Source of the DNA: Candidatus Poribacteria bacterium
GTDB taxonomy: Bacteria; Poribacteria; WGA-4E; WGA-3G
Assembly: GCA_022823085.1 (NCBI GenBank)
Contig: JAJDXV010000133.1
Span: 1-43,317, forward strand
Reading direction: 5' to 3'
DNA length: 43,317 nucleotides
The position numbers were made by a program, and so were the translations under genes. Positions 9,301 to 17,539 of the stretch are shown here, in pieces. Numbering within the stretch: position 1 is the stretch's first letter; each line of letters begins with the position of its first letter. Under the pieces are notes generated by a model that worked only from the letters and a program-made list of their open reading frames with translations, had not been told where the DNA came from and searched no databases.

Positions 9301-11958
9301 GGAAATACCGACGATCTGCTGCGGTGCGACACCGATGTAATCAATCTTTTCCATGGGGAGGGAGAGTACATCTTCACCACTACGGACAGGTAGTAGGTCT
9401 CCTGAAGCATCCGAATTACCGTTTTGTACGGTGTTGCGGGGTGCCGCTTTTGCTGCGATGCGAGCGGGTTGCCCTTCGTTGGCGGTATCTTCTTCATCGG
9501 CTGTTAGATATTCGATAGAGTTGAAATCTTCAGAGCGGACCACATTGATTCCCGGATAACTTTGCCGTGCCTGCCAATAGTCGATATCGGAAATCGTGTC
9601 TCCAATTTTGAAAGGACAGTTTGGATGAAAGATTTCAGTAATTTGCCAAACTCGCTCCGTCTGTAAATCCACCAACTTTTCTGGTTCTTGTTTGGTGAAC
9701 GTTTCGTTATTTTTCGACCGAACATCTATCTCGTTATGGTGTTCAGCAGCGGCGAATCCTGGGTAGTCCTTAAGCGTGTTGCGGTATTCGGTACTGCTAA
9801 TATCTTGTCCAATGTCGAGTGGACATTTTGGATGAAAGATTTCGGTAACGATCCATCCGCGTTCGCTGTAAGGTGTTTCCATAAAACCGTAACGATTTAT
9901 GCGTCCGTAGCAGGCGAGGGAGACGATGAGTCCGATGGATGGTCCTTCCGGTGTTTCCAATGGGCAAACGCGTCCGTTATGTGTCCGGTGGACGTCTCGG
10001 ACGGCGGCAGTTGCTCTATCTCGATGGAGTCCGCCTGGTCCGATTGCTGAGATACGACGTTTGTGGGTTAATTCATCGAGCGGATTAATTTGTTGCATGA
10101 ACTGCGACAATTGGTTTGAACCGAAGAATTCGCGAAGTGCCATCATAAGTGGTTTCGGATTTACGAGTGAAGAGGGTACCACTTTCGCGATATCGTTGTT
10201 GGTGCTCAACCGTTCGCGTGTTGTTCTGCGAATCTGGAGTAAACCCATTCTGAATTGGTTCTCGAGGAGTTCCCCGATCACGCGAACGCGTCGATTTCCG
10301 AGGTGGTCGAGATCGTCTATGGGTGCAAGCCCGTTATGTACGTTGAGGAAGTACATAATTGTGGCGGCGATATCTTCGGGGCGCAGTGTGCGCAGTGTTT
10401 CTTCTGGGAGATCCCCGTAAATGGGTATATAATCGTGCGTCTGTTCGACTTTACGCCCACGCGCCTCATCGGGTGTTAAATTGAAATACTGACAAATACG
10501 CCCAAATTTTTGATTCAGTTTATACCGTCCAACGCCTCCTAAATCGTACCGGTGTGCGTCAAAAAGCAGCCATGAGAGGTGCTTACGTGCATTCTCTGGG
10601 CTGGGTGTATCACTGGGTCTCAGTGCGCGGAAGATTGTAAGGAGTGCTGCATCCTGTAGGTTGTGTTGTGAATCGTAGTCTGCTTGTCTGTCGTTTCCTA
10701 AGGTGTTGCGCAAAAGTCCAATATTCTGGCAGTCTTCTTCATCGAGTACGATGAGTGCTTCAACGCCTGCCTCTGTGAGCCGTTCCAACTCGGTTTCGGT
10801 GAGGAGCGTATTTGCTGTAAGGAGTACTTCTCCGGTTTCTGGATCGGTAATGTCTTCAGCACAGACTCTATCCTGTGCGTTATCGGGTATGATCTGCTCA
10901 GCAGTGAATGCTTTTTTGCCGTATCGTGTGCGCGCCTCCTCATATTCCGAGTTTGTTAGTACCTGCCCGATTGTGAATTCACAGCCGCTGTTGTGTATAT
11001 CAATGACCCGTTGGAAGAGTTCTGTTTCAAACCCTTTCCATTTTCTGCGGTGCTTTGTTCGTTCTTGATATGTCAGTCCTTGTCCGACTTCAAGGGGGCA
11101 CTCTTTCTCAGGTACTTTGGTAACGCGATAATACTTCTCGACCTGTATATCTGGATAATCCTTTTTCGCTTGTCGGAATTCTGTGGTGTTGAGTAAATCG
11201 CCTGGTTTAACCTGTATTGCGGGTCCTTCAACGGATGTAACTTTCCATCCGGCGAGTACGAGCCGTTCCGTTTTTGCATAAAGTTTGAGGATGTCGGCAT
11301 CTGTCTGCCATCCGAGTGCTCGGAGTAGCACTGTAGCGGGCAATTTTCTGCGTTTGTCGATTCGGACGTAAATCTGGTCTTTGGTGTCTATTTCAAATTC
11401 GACCCATGCGCCTCGATACGGGATGATTTGCGCTGTCAGCGTGCGTCTTCCAGTGGGTAACGATTTTTCAAGAAAGATGACACCGGGTGAGCGATGCAAC
11501 TGGCTCACGATCACACGTTCGCTACCGTTAACAATAAAGCTACCGTTTTCTGTCATTAATGGTATTTCGCCGAGATAGACATCTGATTCTCGGATATCTA
11601 CGACGTGCGGTTCGTCTGCGTCTGGGTCTTCTTCGCGCAGGACGAGCATGATACGTGCTGTGAGAGATACTTGATACGTTACGCCGCGCGCGATGCATTC
11701 TTGTAACGTATATTTCGGTGTGCCGAGGGTGAAATTGACGAATTCAAGGCTATTGGCTTCCGAAAAATCCCAGATTGGAAATACTTCTTTAAATACTGCT
11801 TGGAGTCCTGTATTTTCCCGTTCATTAGGTGAGACGTTTCGCTGTAAAAAGGCGTCATACGAAAGTTTTTGGGTTTCTATAAGATTCGGGAGTTCCGTCC
11901 CAACTTTTGATTTGGCAAATGAGTGTCTCTCGTTTTTCTGGTTGGACTTTTTGTTCAC
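6310..11958 (-). CDS. rpoB: DNA-directed RNA polymerase beta subunit with repeat-bearing insertions at three sites
   Basis: Beta subunit of RNA polymerase, 1882 aa against about 1340 in E. coli. Conserved blocks run end to end: the N-terminal lobes, the rifampicin-pocket region (613-644), GRVCPLETPEGPSIGLI (662-678), GDKMAGRYGNKG (1651-1662) and the C-terminal clamp. Three expansions carry the HPxCPL repeat also seen in beta': about 232-345 (E. coli SI1 position, three copies), 698-810 (after GFMETPY, two copies) and 1160-1600 (SI2 position, three copies plus an acidic globular-looking stretch, 1300-1450). The rifampicin pocket has Gln622 where E. coli has Asp516, and Ile624 where it has Asn518. 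The start is GTG with AGGGGG upstream. No rplJ/rplL precedes it; the next gene upstream is divergent. Confidence 0.98.
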   Translation of the reverse strand: MNKKSNQKNERHSFAKSKVGTELPNLIETQKLSYDAFLQRNVSPNERENTGLQAVFKEVFPIWDFSEANSLEFVNFTLGTPKYTLQECIARGVTYQVSLTARIMLVLREEDPDADEPHVVDIRESDVYLGEIPLMTENGSFIVNGSERVIVSQLHRSPGVIFLEKSLPTGRRTLTAQIIPYRGAWVEFEIDTKDQIYVRIDKRRKLPATVLLRALGWQTDADILKLYAKTERLVLAGWKVTSVEGPAIQVKPGDLLNTTEFRQAKKDYPDIQVEKYYRVTKVPEKECPLEVGQGLTYQERTKHRRKWKGFETELFQRVIDIHNSGCEFTIGQVLTNSEYEEARTRYGKKAFTAEQIIPDNAQDRVCAEDITDPETGEVLLTANTLLTETELERLTEAGVEALIVLDEEDCQNIGLLRNTLGNDRQADYDSQHNLQDAALLTIFRALRPSDTPSPENARKHLSWLLFDAHRYDLGGVGRYKLNQKFGRICQYFNLTPDEARGRKVEQTHDYIPIYGDLPEETLRTLRPEDIAATIMYFLNVHNGLAPIDDLDHLGNRRVRVIGELLENQFRMGLLQIRRTTRERLSTNNDIAKVVPSSLVNPKPLMMALREFFGSNQLSQFMQQINPLDELTHKRRISAIGPGGLHRDRATAAVRDVHRTHNGRVCPLETPEGPSIGLIVSLACYGRINRYGFMETPYSERGWIVTEIFHPKCPLDIGQDISSTEYRNTLKDYPGFAAAEHHNEIDVRSKNNETFTKQEPEKLVDLQTERVWQITEIFHPNCPFKIGDTISDIDYWQARQSYPGINVVRSEDFNSIEYLTADEEDTANEGQPARIAAKAAPRNTVQNGNSDASGDLLPVRSGEDVLSLPMEKIDYIGVAPQQIVGISAALVPFLEHEDANRALMGANHQRQAVPLIRPQAPLVGTGMEGPAARYSGALITAKRAGTVTSVSAEEILIYTGQALHHDEGENTFSEMGYDVYKLQKFKRSNSGTCIHQRPIVAVGDNVETEQVIADGTSTENGELALGRNILCAYMPWGGHNYEDSILISETLIKEDTFTSIHIEEFEVEARETKVGPEEITRDIPNVSEQRLSQLDEEGIIRIGSVVKAGSILVGKITPKGESEYGPEQKLLQAIFGEKVKDVRDASTYVRPGVEGVVIDVKVFSRKVDGTQQGNWKQGDSGAPKANDPTQLRYQSKRKQIEENWQQQTTSIRRRRIEEIRNTLIGCELTDPLLGVGDSEPLANTGDTLTAEMLDAYTSGSIAEEYHTVTEDTAAEAFIAAQHYKITSVPEPIPTLELYTPDAAADETIHSDNDESEDFDFEEAGISEASTPGTLTAVQEYFGRVCEPLLGNTEINLPEDINATEQGGHAGVSLIGADQSVVAIALHKDAHTDDVNTKDEADTEYLSEAILAAGARFGVLLTDDLQPDNWEFYELDDNAELKNQTRPEFEQAVVRQVENTRCPFLEDEEFSEIEWKNFSEIYANLQADPFWQIKEVFDPTCPLTPGQKLTDTDYQKACNDYPAHPVTAGQRLTAEELQELKKTAKDLKTDSVWHVTAVFDPKSPLSVGEYVADADYQKASKACSLAFSDIRVTNPEVREHIQRIEEMAQGRITAYTEEKEQALQQLEMGDELKPGVIKRVKVYVASKRPISVGDKMAGRYGNKGVVAKILPAEDMPYLPDGTPVELVLNPLGVPSRMNVGQILEIHLGWACHELGEHVASPVFDGATEEEVFKMLGETTLPERSKETGKSILFDGRTGEPFAQEITVGYVYFLKLNHLVADKMHARSTGPYSLVTQQPLGGKAQHGGQRLGEMEVWALEAYGAAHTLQEMLTLKSDDVLGRREIYESVVKGLNPDPPGTPESFKVLVRELQTLGLHVSLDPDEE

Positions 11959-12079
11959 TGAATAGAGTCCCCCTATTTGGCGGTGGTTACGCAGCTTTTA
12001 TAAATAGGTTTTGCGAAAAAGTCTGCCTCCCAGATACTTTTCCGTTTCAATATGGCAACATAGCATAGCATAACAGAGT

Positions 12080-12108
12080 ATTATACATTATTTTTCGCAA
12101 AATGTCAA
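12080..12108 (-). promoter_or_regulatory. Sigma70 promoter of rpoBC
   Basis: The minus strand reads TTGACA (12108-12103), a 17-base spacer, then TATAAT (12085-12080), a full consensus match. Initiation near 12073 would give a 5' untranslated region of about 115 bases before the rpoB GTG. The surrounding sequence is extremely A/T rich. This supports rpoBC being a stand-alone transcription unit here. Confidence 0.85.
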
Positions 12109-12216
12109 GAAAAAAATTTAAAAAAATACATTTTTTTCGCATTTTTAAAACAAATTGTAAAAAAAATACCGATATTGTGCCCTTAAACCGCAATTTTTGA
12201 TTTTAGAGATGAAATA

Positions 12217-12245
12217 TTGACATCCCGAAAGTTGTCTGCTATACT
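12217..12245 (+). promoter_or_regulatory. Sigma70 promoter of the DUF4416-peptidase pair
   Basis: TTGACA (12217-12222), 17-base spacer, TATACT (12240-12245). It is divergent from the rpoB promoter, and the 417-bp rpoB-DUF4416 gap contains both. Initiation near 12252 leaves about 124 bases of leader before the DUF4416 ATG. Confidence 0.8.
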
Positions 12246-12375
12246 CAACAGACGGATTGGAAGATTGGAAGTGTGAGGGAAGTCTTTTGCGCCTTCATCC
12301 TTCCGTTCTTCAAGAATAACAGTGGTGCAGCTCGTGCCTACAGCAAGCAGCTGCGATTAGACGACGGAGGTGAAT

Positions 12376-12924
12376 ATGGGAACCATTACAACGCCGCAAC
12401 CTGTTAAAGCTGTCATTGGTGTGCTGACAACGGTTCCTTGCCTTTTGCCGACCGTTTATGCCGAACTTCGGCAACGTCTCGGACCTATTGACTTTACAAG
12501 CGAGTTGATGCCTTTTACAAGTACAACTTATTATGAAACCGAGATGGGACCGAACATCCAGAGACAATTTATCAGTTTTGAAAGGCTCGTTGATGCCGGT
12601 ACGTTGGCAGAGATGAAGTTGTTCACGAATACAGTAGAGCGAATGTTTGCGTTAAAAAAGCCGAATGGCGAGGCACGGCGCGTTAATTTAGACGCGGGTT
12701 ACCTCTGCTTGGCAAAGTTAGTGCTTGCATCGACGAAGGATCACGCGCACCGTCTCTATCTCCGTGATGGCATTTATGCGGAGATTACGCTCCGCTTTTA
12801 TCGTAAAACGTTCCAGCCGTGGGAGTGGAGTTATCCTGACTACCGGCTTCCAACATATATTGCTATCTTTAACCAAATTCGCGAAATCTATAGGAACCAA
12901 TTGGCCAATGAAAATATTTGTTAA
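12376..12924 (+). CDS. DUF4416 family protein
   Basis: A 182-aa soluble protein resembling the DUF4416 family (recognised by pattern, not searched). Marks are the N-terminal PVKAVIGVLT, the middle FTSTTYYETEMG and R(R)VNLDAGYL, and the late DGIYAEITLRFY and WSYPDYR motifs. The function of the family is not established. The ATG at 12376 is preferred over an in-frame GTG at 12370 because GGAGG (12366-12370) is placed correctly for the ATG. Its end overlaps the start of the downstream peptidase gene by 17 bp, suggesting coupled translation. Confidence 0.85.
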   Translation: MGTITTPQPVKAVIGVLTTVPCLLPTVYAELRQRLGPIDFTSELMPFTSTTYYETEMGPNIQRQFISFERLVDAGTLAEMKLFTNTVERMFALKKPNGEARRVNLDAGYLCLAKLVLASTKDHAHRLYLRDGIYAEITLRFYRKTFQPWEWSYPDYRLPTYIAIFNQIREIYRNQLANENIC

Positions 12925-14089
12925 AAAAATGCGAGATATTGAGAATCCGTATGGCGTGCAATTGTTGATCCTTATTGTTCTGACGGGGACATTTTTTGCA
13001 TGTTCTTCTATATACGGTACAAATGTTGGATTGACAGACTCAGCTATTCGCGCCCGGGCACGCGCCATCGGCATTCGGATTGGGAGGCTTCCGACGGGTA
13101 CGCACAATGCGATCACAGATGTCTCTGGCGTGAAAGTCGGACACGTTACCTTGAATGAAGGTGATTCGATTCGCACGGGTGTCACTGCTGTTATTCCGAG
13201 TGATGATATCTGGACGGCGCGCCTGTTCGGTGCGGCGCATACTATCCACGGTAACGGCGAAGCGACGGGTATGGCTCGTATTAACCAAGCGGGTTGGATC
13301 GAATCCCCGATTTTACTGACGAATACACTCAGTGTTGGTGCGGTTCATGACGGTGTTGTTCGTTACATTGTCAAACGGTATCCAGACAACAACATCGTGT
13401 TACCGATTGTAGCGGAGTGTTACGATGGTGGTCTGAACGACATCAGTGGGCTGCATGTCACAGCGGAACACGCGATTGAAGCGATTGAAAACGCGACCGA
13501 TGGTCCTGTTGCTGAAGGTTGTGTCGGCGGTGGTACTGGTATGCGTTGCTACGGTTTCAAAGCCGGGATCGGTACCTCCTCCCGCGTCTTGTCCGAAGAT
13601 CGTGGTGGCTGGACAGTCGGTGTCCTCGTTAATTCCAACGGTGGCAGACGGCATCAATTGCGGATTGACGGTGTCCCTGTCGGTAGCGAGCTCGCTGATC
13701 CGCCGAGCCCGACGCGGGAGGGTTCATTTATCATTGTTGTTGCGACGGATGCGCCGCTAACACATCGCCAGTTAAAACAGTTGGCGATCCGCGCGACACA
13801 CGGACTTGCGCGTACAGGTACACCGAGTACGGACGGTAGTGGCGAATTTGTTATTGCATTTTCTACTGCGAACATCTTTCCGAGCCGGACTGAAGCCGGG
13901 ACCTTTCAGATTGAGATGCTCACTAACGGAAATTTGAGTTCACTTTTCCAAGCGGTTATTGAAGCGACTGAGGAGGCTATCGTCAATTCGATGACAATGG
14001 CAACGACGACAACCGGACGCAACGGGCGAACGATGCGCGCGATCCCGTTGACGGAACTCCGAGCGGTGATGAAAGCACATGGACGTTAG
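12908..14089 (+). CDS. P1 (S58) family peptidase, DmpA/L-aminopeptidase-like, with N-terminal export or anchor segment
   Basis: A 393-aa member of the P1/S58 family, which includes L-aminopeptidase/D-esterase DmpA and beta-aminopeptidases. These Ntn-type enzymes cleave themselves at a Gly-Ser bond to expose the nucleophile. Visible family marks: [19 protein letters not shown], the CVGGGTGM block, GVLVNSNGG, and [14 protein letters not shown]. In the last, Gly272-Ser273 is the expected self-cleavage site. [11 protein letters not shown] follows later. The N-terminus has basic residues then a hydrophobic run ([16 protein letters not shown]), so it is probably exported or membrane-anchored; the Cys makes a lipoprotein possible but the lipobox is poor. 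ATG 12908 is chosen because an upstream in-frame extension would run through the DUF4416 gene. It ends convergently with fusA, overlapping by 4 bases. Confidence 0.9.
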   Translation: MKIFVKKMRDIENPYGVQLLILIVLTGTFFACSSIYGTNVGLTDSAIRARARAIGIRIGRLPTGTHNAITDVSGVKVGHVTLNEGDSIRTGVTAVIPSDDIWTARLFGAAHTIHGNGEATGMARINQAGWIESPILLTNTLSVGAVHDGVVRYIVKRYPDNNIVLPIVAECYDGGLNDISGLHVTAEHAIEAIENATDGPVAEGCVGGGTGMRCYGFKAGIGTSSRVLSEDRGGWTVGVLVNSNGGRRHQLRIDGVPVGSELADPPSPTREGSFIIVVATDAPLTHRQLKQLAIRATHGLARTGTPSTDGSGEFVIAFSTANIFPSRTEAGTFQIEMLTNGNLSSLFQAVIEATEEAIVNSMTMATTTTGRNGRTMRAIPLTELRAVMKAHGR

Positions 14090-16239
14090 ACGGTGCCGGC
14101 GAGTTTCGCTCCCGGTGTGAGCGATTCTGGTACGACTTCATAGTGCGAGAATTCCAACGTAAACGCGCCCCGTCCCTGTGTCATCGAACGGAGATGTGTC
14201 GTGTATTGAAATGTTTCTGATAACGGTATAAAAGCGTTGATGATGTCTCGCCTCAATTGCGATGTGTTTCCTTGTTGGGATGTGTCTTGTGTGACGCTTT
14301 CATTAATATGTGCGCGACGGGAATTCAGATCACCGATAACTTTACCGACATGTTCATCAGGAACGGTGATGTGTATCCGCATAATCGGCTCTAAGATTAA
14401 GGGGTTCGCCTTTCTGAGGGCGTTTTCAAATGCGTGGACGGCTGCTGCCTCATAAGCGACTTCCGAGGAATCGGTTGGGTGATAGGATCCGCCGGTGAGC
14501 GTTGCCTTCACATCTTGCATCGGGTATCCGATGCGGGGTCCTGTTACCATTGCCCCTTCGAGTGCTTTCTCGATGAAGGGGATGTATTGCTTCGGGATCT
14601 GTGTTTCGTCGGCGTTATCCTCAAACTGAAAGCCTTCGCCGCGTTCTAAGGGTTCCACGGTGAGTTGTACATCGCCGTAGATACCTTCTTCTTCGGTTTT
14701 ATGGATGTGTTTTCCACGCGCTTCTGCTGCTGTACTTATGGTTTCGCGATACGATACTTGGAGTTTACTCACCCGGGCGTTTACGCCAAATTCACGGATC
14801 ATTCTATCGGTCAAGATTTCGAGGTGAAGTTCACCCATTCCGGAGATAATTCGCTGTCCGGTTTCTTGGTCGATTCCTACGGTGAAGGTTGGGTCTTCGT
14901 CCATCAATTTTTCGAGTGTTTCTTCGAGTGCGTCGGCATCGCTTGCGCGTTCAGGTTCAATTGCGATGGAGATGACCGGTTCAGGAAAAGTGATGGCTTC
15001 TAACAAGATCGGTTCTTTCGGGTCTGTTAGCGTATCCGCTGTTTTCGTATCTTTAAGCCCGACGAGTGCGACGATGTCGCCGGCGTAAGCTGCATCGGAG
15101 ACCGCCTCTTTGTTGGCGTGCATTTGTAGGATGCGATTGACGCGCTCGCGTTTCTGGGAACGGACGTTGTAGACTGCCTCGCCGCGCCTGAGCGTGCCGG
15201 AGTAGACGCGGCAATAAACGAGTTTATCTACGGTTGGATGGCTCGCCACTTTGAACGCTAAGGCTGAGAAAGGAGCCGCGTCGTCTGCGGGACGTGTCAC
15301 TTTATCTGTCTCGGTGGTATCTCCTGTGCGTTTGGAACGTCTGCTGCCGGAGGTCGGTTGTGGCGCTGCCCCTTCGATAGGTGGTACATCGACAGGGGAT
15401 GGCAAAAAGTTGATGACTGCGTCAAGTAGCGGTTGGACACCTTGGTTTTTTAGGGAACTTCCACACAGGACGGGTACTAATGCCCCGTTTAAGGTGGCTG
15501 TGCGAACAGCTGTCAGTAATTCGTCGTGTGTGATTTCTTCGCCGCCCAAGTATTTTTCAAGCATCATTTCGTTTTCGACGGCGACAGTCTCAAAGAGGTT
15601 TTCTCGTGCTGCTTCGACTTCATCTTGGAATTCTGTTGGGATTTCTGTCTCTGAATAGGTCTGTCCTTGGTCTGCTGGGTCCCATCGGAGTGCCTTTTGT
15701 GTTATGAGATCGATAACGCCTTCAAATTCTGTTCCTTCTCCGATGGGCAGTTGGAGTGGTAGCGGGTTCGCCCCTAACTGTTCTGTCATCATCTCTAAGA
15801 CGCGTGCGTAATTTGCGCCGACTCTGTCCATTTTGTTAACGAACACGATACGTGGTACGTTGTAGCGATCGGCTTGTTGCCAGACGGTTTCGGATTGTGG
15901 TTCGACACCGCCGACGGCGCAGAAGAGTGCGACAACGCCGTCCAAAACGCGTAGAGAACGTTCTACTTCTACTGTGAAATCGACGTGTCCGGGTGTATCA
16001 ATGAGGTGAATTGCGTGTTCATCCCAGAAGCAGGTTGTTGCGGCGGCGGTGATTGTCACGCCGCGCTCGCGTTCTTGGACCATCCAATCCATCTCAGCGG
16101 TGCCGTCGTCTACAGCACCGATTTTGTGTTTTTTGCCGGTGTAGAAGAGGATTCGTTCGGTGGTCGTTGTTTTGCCGGCATCTATGTGTGCTGCAATTCC
16201 GATGTTGCGCACATTTTCGATCGGATATTCGCGTGCCAT
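14086..16239 (-). CDS. fusA: Elongation factor G, divergent paralogue type
   Basis: A 717-aa translational GTPase with all five EF-G domains. The G1 loop AHIDAGKTT is at 17-25, RGVTIT (switch I) at 59-64, DTPGH at 81-85, NKMD at 135-138 and a G5-like CGSSLKNQG at 259-267. A basic, low-complexity insert (about 291-318) follows the G domain. Domain IV is present ([10 protein letters not shown] 583-592), but the other tip loop reads [10 protein letters not shown] (513-522) instead of the usual QSGGRGQYG-like loop, and RRG is RRA (641-643). It may therefore be an EF-G2-like paralogue rather than the only translocase, and no rpsL, rpsG or tuf lies beside it. The start is ATG after AAGGAATAATTAAAG, the conserved leader. 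The family is certain; the role as main EF-G is not. Confidence 0.93.
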   Translation of the reverse strand: MAREYPIENVRNIGIAAHIDAGKTTTTERILFYTGKKHKIGAVDDGTAEMDWMVQERERGVTITAAATTCFWDEHAIHLIDTPGHVDFTVEVERSLRVLDGVVALFCAVGGVEPQSETVWQQADRYNVPRIVFVNKMDRVGANYARVLEMMTEQLGANPLPLQLPIGEGTEFEGVIDLITQKALRWDPADQGQTYSETEIPTEFQDEVEAARENLFETVAVENEMMLEKYLGGEEITHDELLTAVRTATLNGALVPVLCGSSLKNQGVQPLLDAVINFLPSPVDVPPIEGAAPQPTSGSRRSKRTGDTTETDKVTRPADDAAPFSALAFKVASHPTVDKLVYCRVYSGTLRRGEAVYNVRSQKRERVNRILQMHANKEAVSDAAYAGDIVALVGLKDTKTADTLTDPKEPILLEAITFPEPVISIAIEPERASDADALEETLEKLMDEDPTFTVGIDQETGQRIISGMGELHLEILTDRMIREFGVNARVSKLQVSYRETISTAAEARGKHIHKTEEEGIYGDVQLTVEPLERGEGFQFEDNADETQIPKQYIPFIEKALEGAMVTGPRIGYPMQDVKATLTGGSYHPTDSSEVAYEAAAVHAFENALRKANPLILEPIMRIHITVPDEHVGKVIGDLNSRRAHINESVTQDTSQQGNTSQLRRDIINAFIPLSETFQYTTHLRSMTQGRGAFTLEFSHYEVVPESLTPGAKLAGTV

Positions 16240-16324
16240 TCTTTAATTATTCCTTGCGGTTAGGTTAGATGGTTTGGGTGTTGATGTTCTTTTTTTCGTT
16301 CCGCCTTCCACTTCGTTTCAGGCT
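16240..16324 (-). promoter_or_regulatory. fusA leader: AACCGCAAGGAA block and hairpin with shared loop
   Basis: On the minus strand AACCTAACCGCAAGGAATAA leads into the fusA ATG, matching the leaders of rpoC, trpG, trpE and hisI. Further upstream GCCT and AGGC (in 16304-16324) flank the 13-base loop GAAACGAAGTGGA (16307-16319). The same loop is found in the trpG leader and, on the plus strand, before proS. Confidence 0.55.
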
Positions 16325-16350
16325 GCGTCCTTTGGTGTATTAAGGAGGAT

Positions 16351-16381
16351 GTTGGGTTTCACTGCGTTCAACCCAACCTAC
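16351..16381 (-). repeat. REP-like hairpin with CTAC tag
   Basis: GTTGGGTT (16351-16358) and AACCCAAC (16370-16377) form an 8-bp stem with an 11-base loop, followed directly by CTAC (16378-16381) and a second CTAC eight bases on. Minus-strand reading: GTAG plus palindrome. It is located between the fusA leader and the end of the MDR gene. Confidence 0.55.
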
Positions 16382-16417
16382 AATCCTACAATCGATAAAA
16401 ATAAGAATGACAGAACA

Positions 16418-17419
16418 CTACAAGTTGTTGTTCCATTGAAGAACGACACCGAGTAGACCGGGGTTCCATTCCATAAGGAGTTGATATGCCTTTGGTGCTT
16501 CTTCGCCAGGGATGCGATGGCTGATTAAGGGTGCAACGTCAAATCGTTTTTCAGCGATGAGTGTTAACAGTAAGCGGCTGTCGTCTTTAAGTGTCCAGTA
16601 GTTCGGGGAGGACTCTTGACGCGGACGCACGGCGTTGTGTGCGCCGTAAAGGATAAGTCCTTTTTTGTGTACATCGCGATAGAAGTTCACCTTTGGTGTC
16701 TCTCCGCGTGTGCTTGCGAGGAGTACGAGGCGCGCGCCCCATCCTGCGACATCTAAAGCGGTGCTGACTGCATCCGGGTGTCCAGTTGCCTCAATGACCA
16801 CAACGGGGCCATTACCATCCGTGAGGGCGTTTAGTTGTTCGGAGAAATTGGTATCTTCGGGATTGAGCGTAGCGTCGGCGCCGATGCTTTTTGCGAGTTC
16901 GAGTCGGCTATCGGTGAGGTCTGCTGCGATGACCGGTAGCGCGCCGTTGAGTTTCGAGAGTTGCAGTGCGAGTAATCCGATGAGTCCTTGCCCTAAAACG
17001 AGTGTTGCTTCTCCCAATTCGATACGTGCCTTTCGTACGCCTTGTAAAGAGATGGCACCGAGGTTAAAGAAGACCGCCTCTTCGGATGGGACATCAGCGG
17101 ATACGACTTTTATCAATCGGTCGGGTGCGGTTAGAAAGTGGCTGGTGTGTCCCTGCGCTGAGGCGACACGTTCACCGACTTTATAACTCGTGACGGCTTT
17201 GCCGACTTCTATCACTGTGCCGATATTACTGTAACCTGGGCGGGACGGATATCTGCCTTGTGCGTTTGGGAGTGCTAATAAGAATGCACGTTCTGTGCCG
17301 GGACTGATAAGTGTAGCGTCTGTAGCGACGAGTACTTCATCGTCTCCGATAGGTGGTAACTCAAACGTCTCGACTTCGACTTTGGCGCGACTGGGCCAAA
17401 CAACGCGTTGTGCTTTCAT
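16418..17419 (-). CDS. Medium-chain dehydrogenase/reductase (MDR) family oxidoreductase lacking the zinc ligands
   Basis: A 333-aa MDR protein: a GroES-like N-terminal half (LISPGTERAF, PSRPGYSNIG, GERVAS) and a Rossmann half with LVLGQGLIGLLALQLSK followed by an acidic beta2 end (AADLTDSRLELAKSIGA). The catalytic Cys and the four-Cys structural zinc lobe of classical alcohol dehydrogenases are absent. It therefore resembles the zinc-independent group that includes 2-desacetyl-2-hydroxyethyl-bacteriochlorophyllide-like and sugar-pathway dehydrogenases. The substrate cannot be told. The start is ATG 17419, not the longer frame to 17482, because the promoter's -10 and spacer lie at 17465-17487. 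AGG lies 9 bases upstream. Its own promoter overlaps a long palindrome, so it is probably specifically regulated. Confidence 0.85.
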   Translation of the reverse strand: MKAQRVVWPSRAKVEVETFELPPIGDDEVLVATDATLISPGTERAFLLALPNAQGRYPSRPGYSNIGTVIEVGKAVTSYKVGERVASAQGHTSHFLTAPDRLIKVVSADVPSEEAVFFNLGAISLQGVRKARIELGEATLVLGQGLIGLLALQLSKLNGALPVIAADLTDSRLELAKSIGADATLNPEDTNFSEQLNALTDGNGPVVVIEATGHPDAVSTALDVAGWGARLVLLASTRGETPKVNFYRDVHKKGLILYGAHNAVRPRQESSPNYWTLKDDSRLLLTLIAEKRFDVAPLISHRIPGEEAPKAYQLLMEWNPGLLGVVLQWNNNL

Positions 17420-17446
17420 CAAAAACCTAAGCCTCAGAATATAAAA

Positions 17447-17493
17447 GGATAGTTGTTTTCTGGCAGTATACCACAGAAACAACTATCCGTCAA
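17447..17493 (-). promoter_or_regulatory. Promoter of the MDR gene overlaid by a 42-bp palindrome (candidate operator)
   Basis: The minus strand reads TTGACG (17493-17488), a 17-base spacer ending TGG, and TATACT (17470-17465). Inverted repeats GGATAGTTGTTT (17447-17458) and AAACAACTATCC (17477-17488) enclose the -10 and extend inward imperfectly (TCTG/CAGA). They cover the promoter from the -35 edge to the start point. This is the geometry of a repressor site. It could alternatively form a 5' hairpin, but only half of the palindrome would be transcribed. Confidence 0.7.
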
Positions 17494-17539
17494 GTATTAA
17501 TCTGCGAACCGTCCAATAGGACAGTATTTGCTGTGTTAA

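Noticed and set aside
226..11958. Inteins as explanation of the oversized RpoB and RpoC
   Set aside because: No intein splicing blocks (N-terminal Cys/Ser with TxxH, C-terminal HN-Cys/Ser/Thr) are visible at the insertion borders; the extra sequence is tandem repeats instead.
12725..12907. Longer start for the P1 peptidase
   Set aside because: The extension would be read entirely through the DUF4416 gene in another frame; it is Arg/Ser-rich and lacks a ribosome-binding site.
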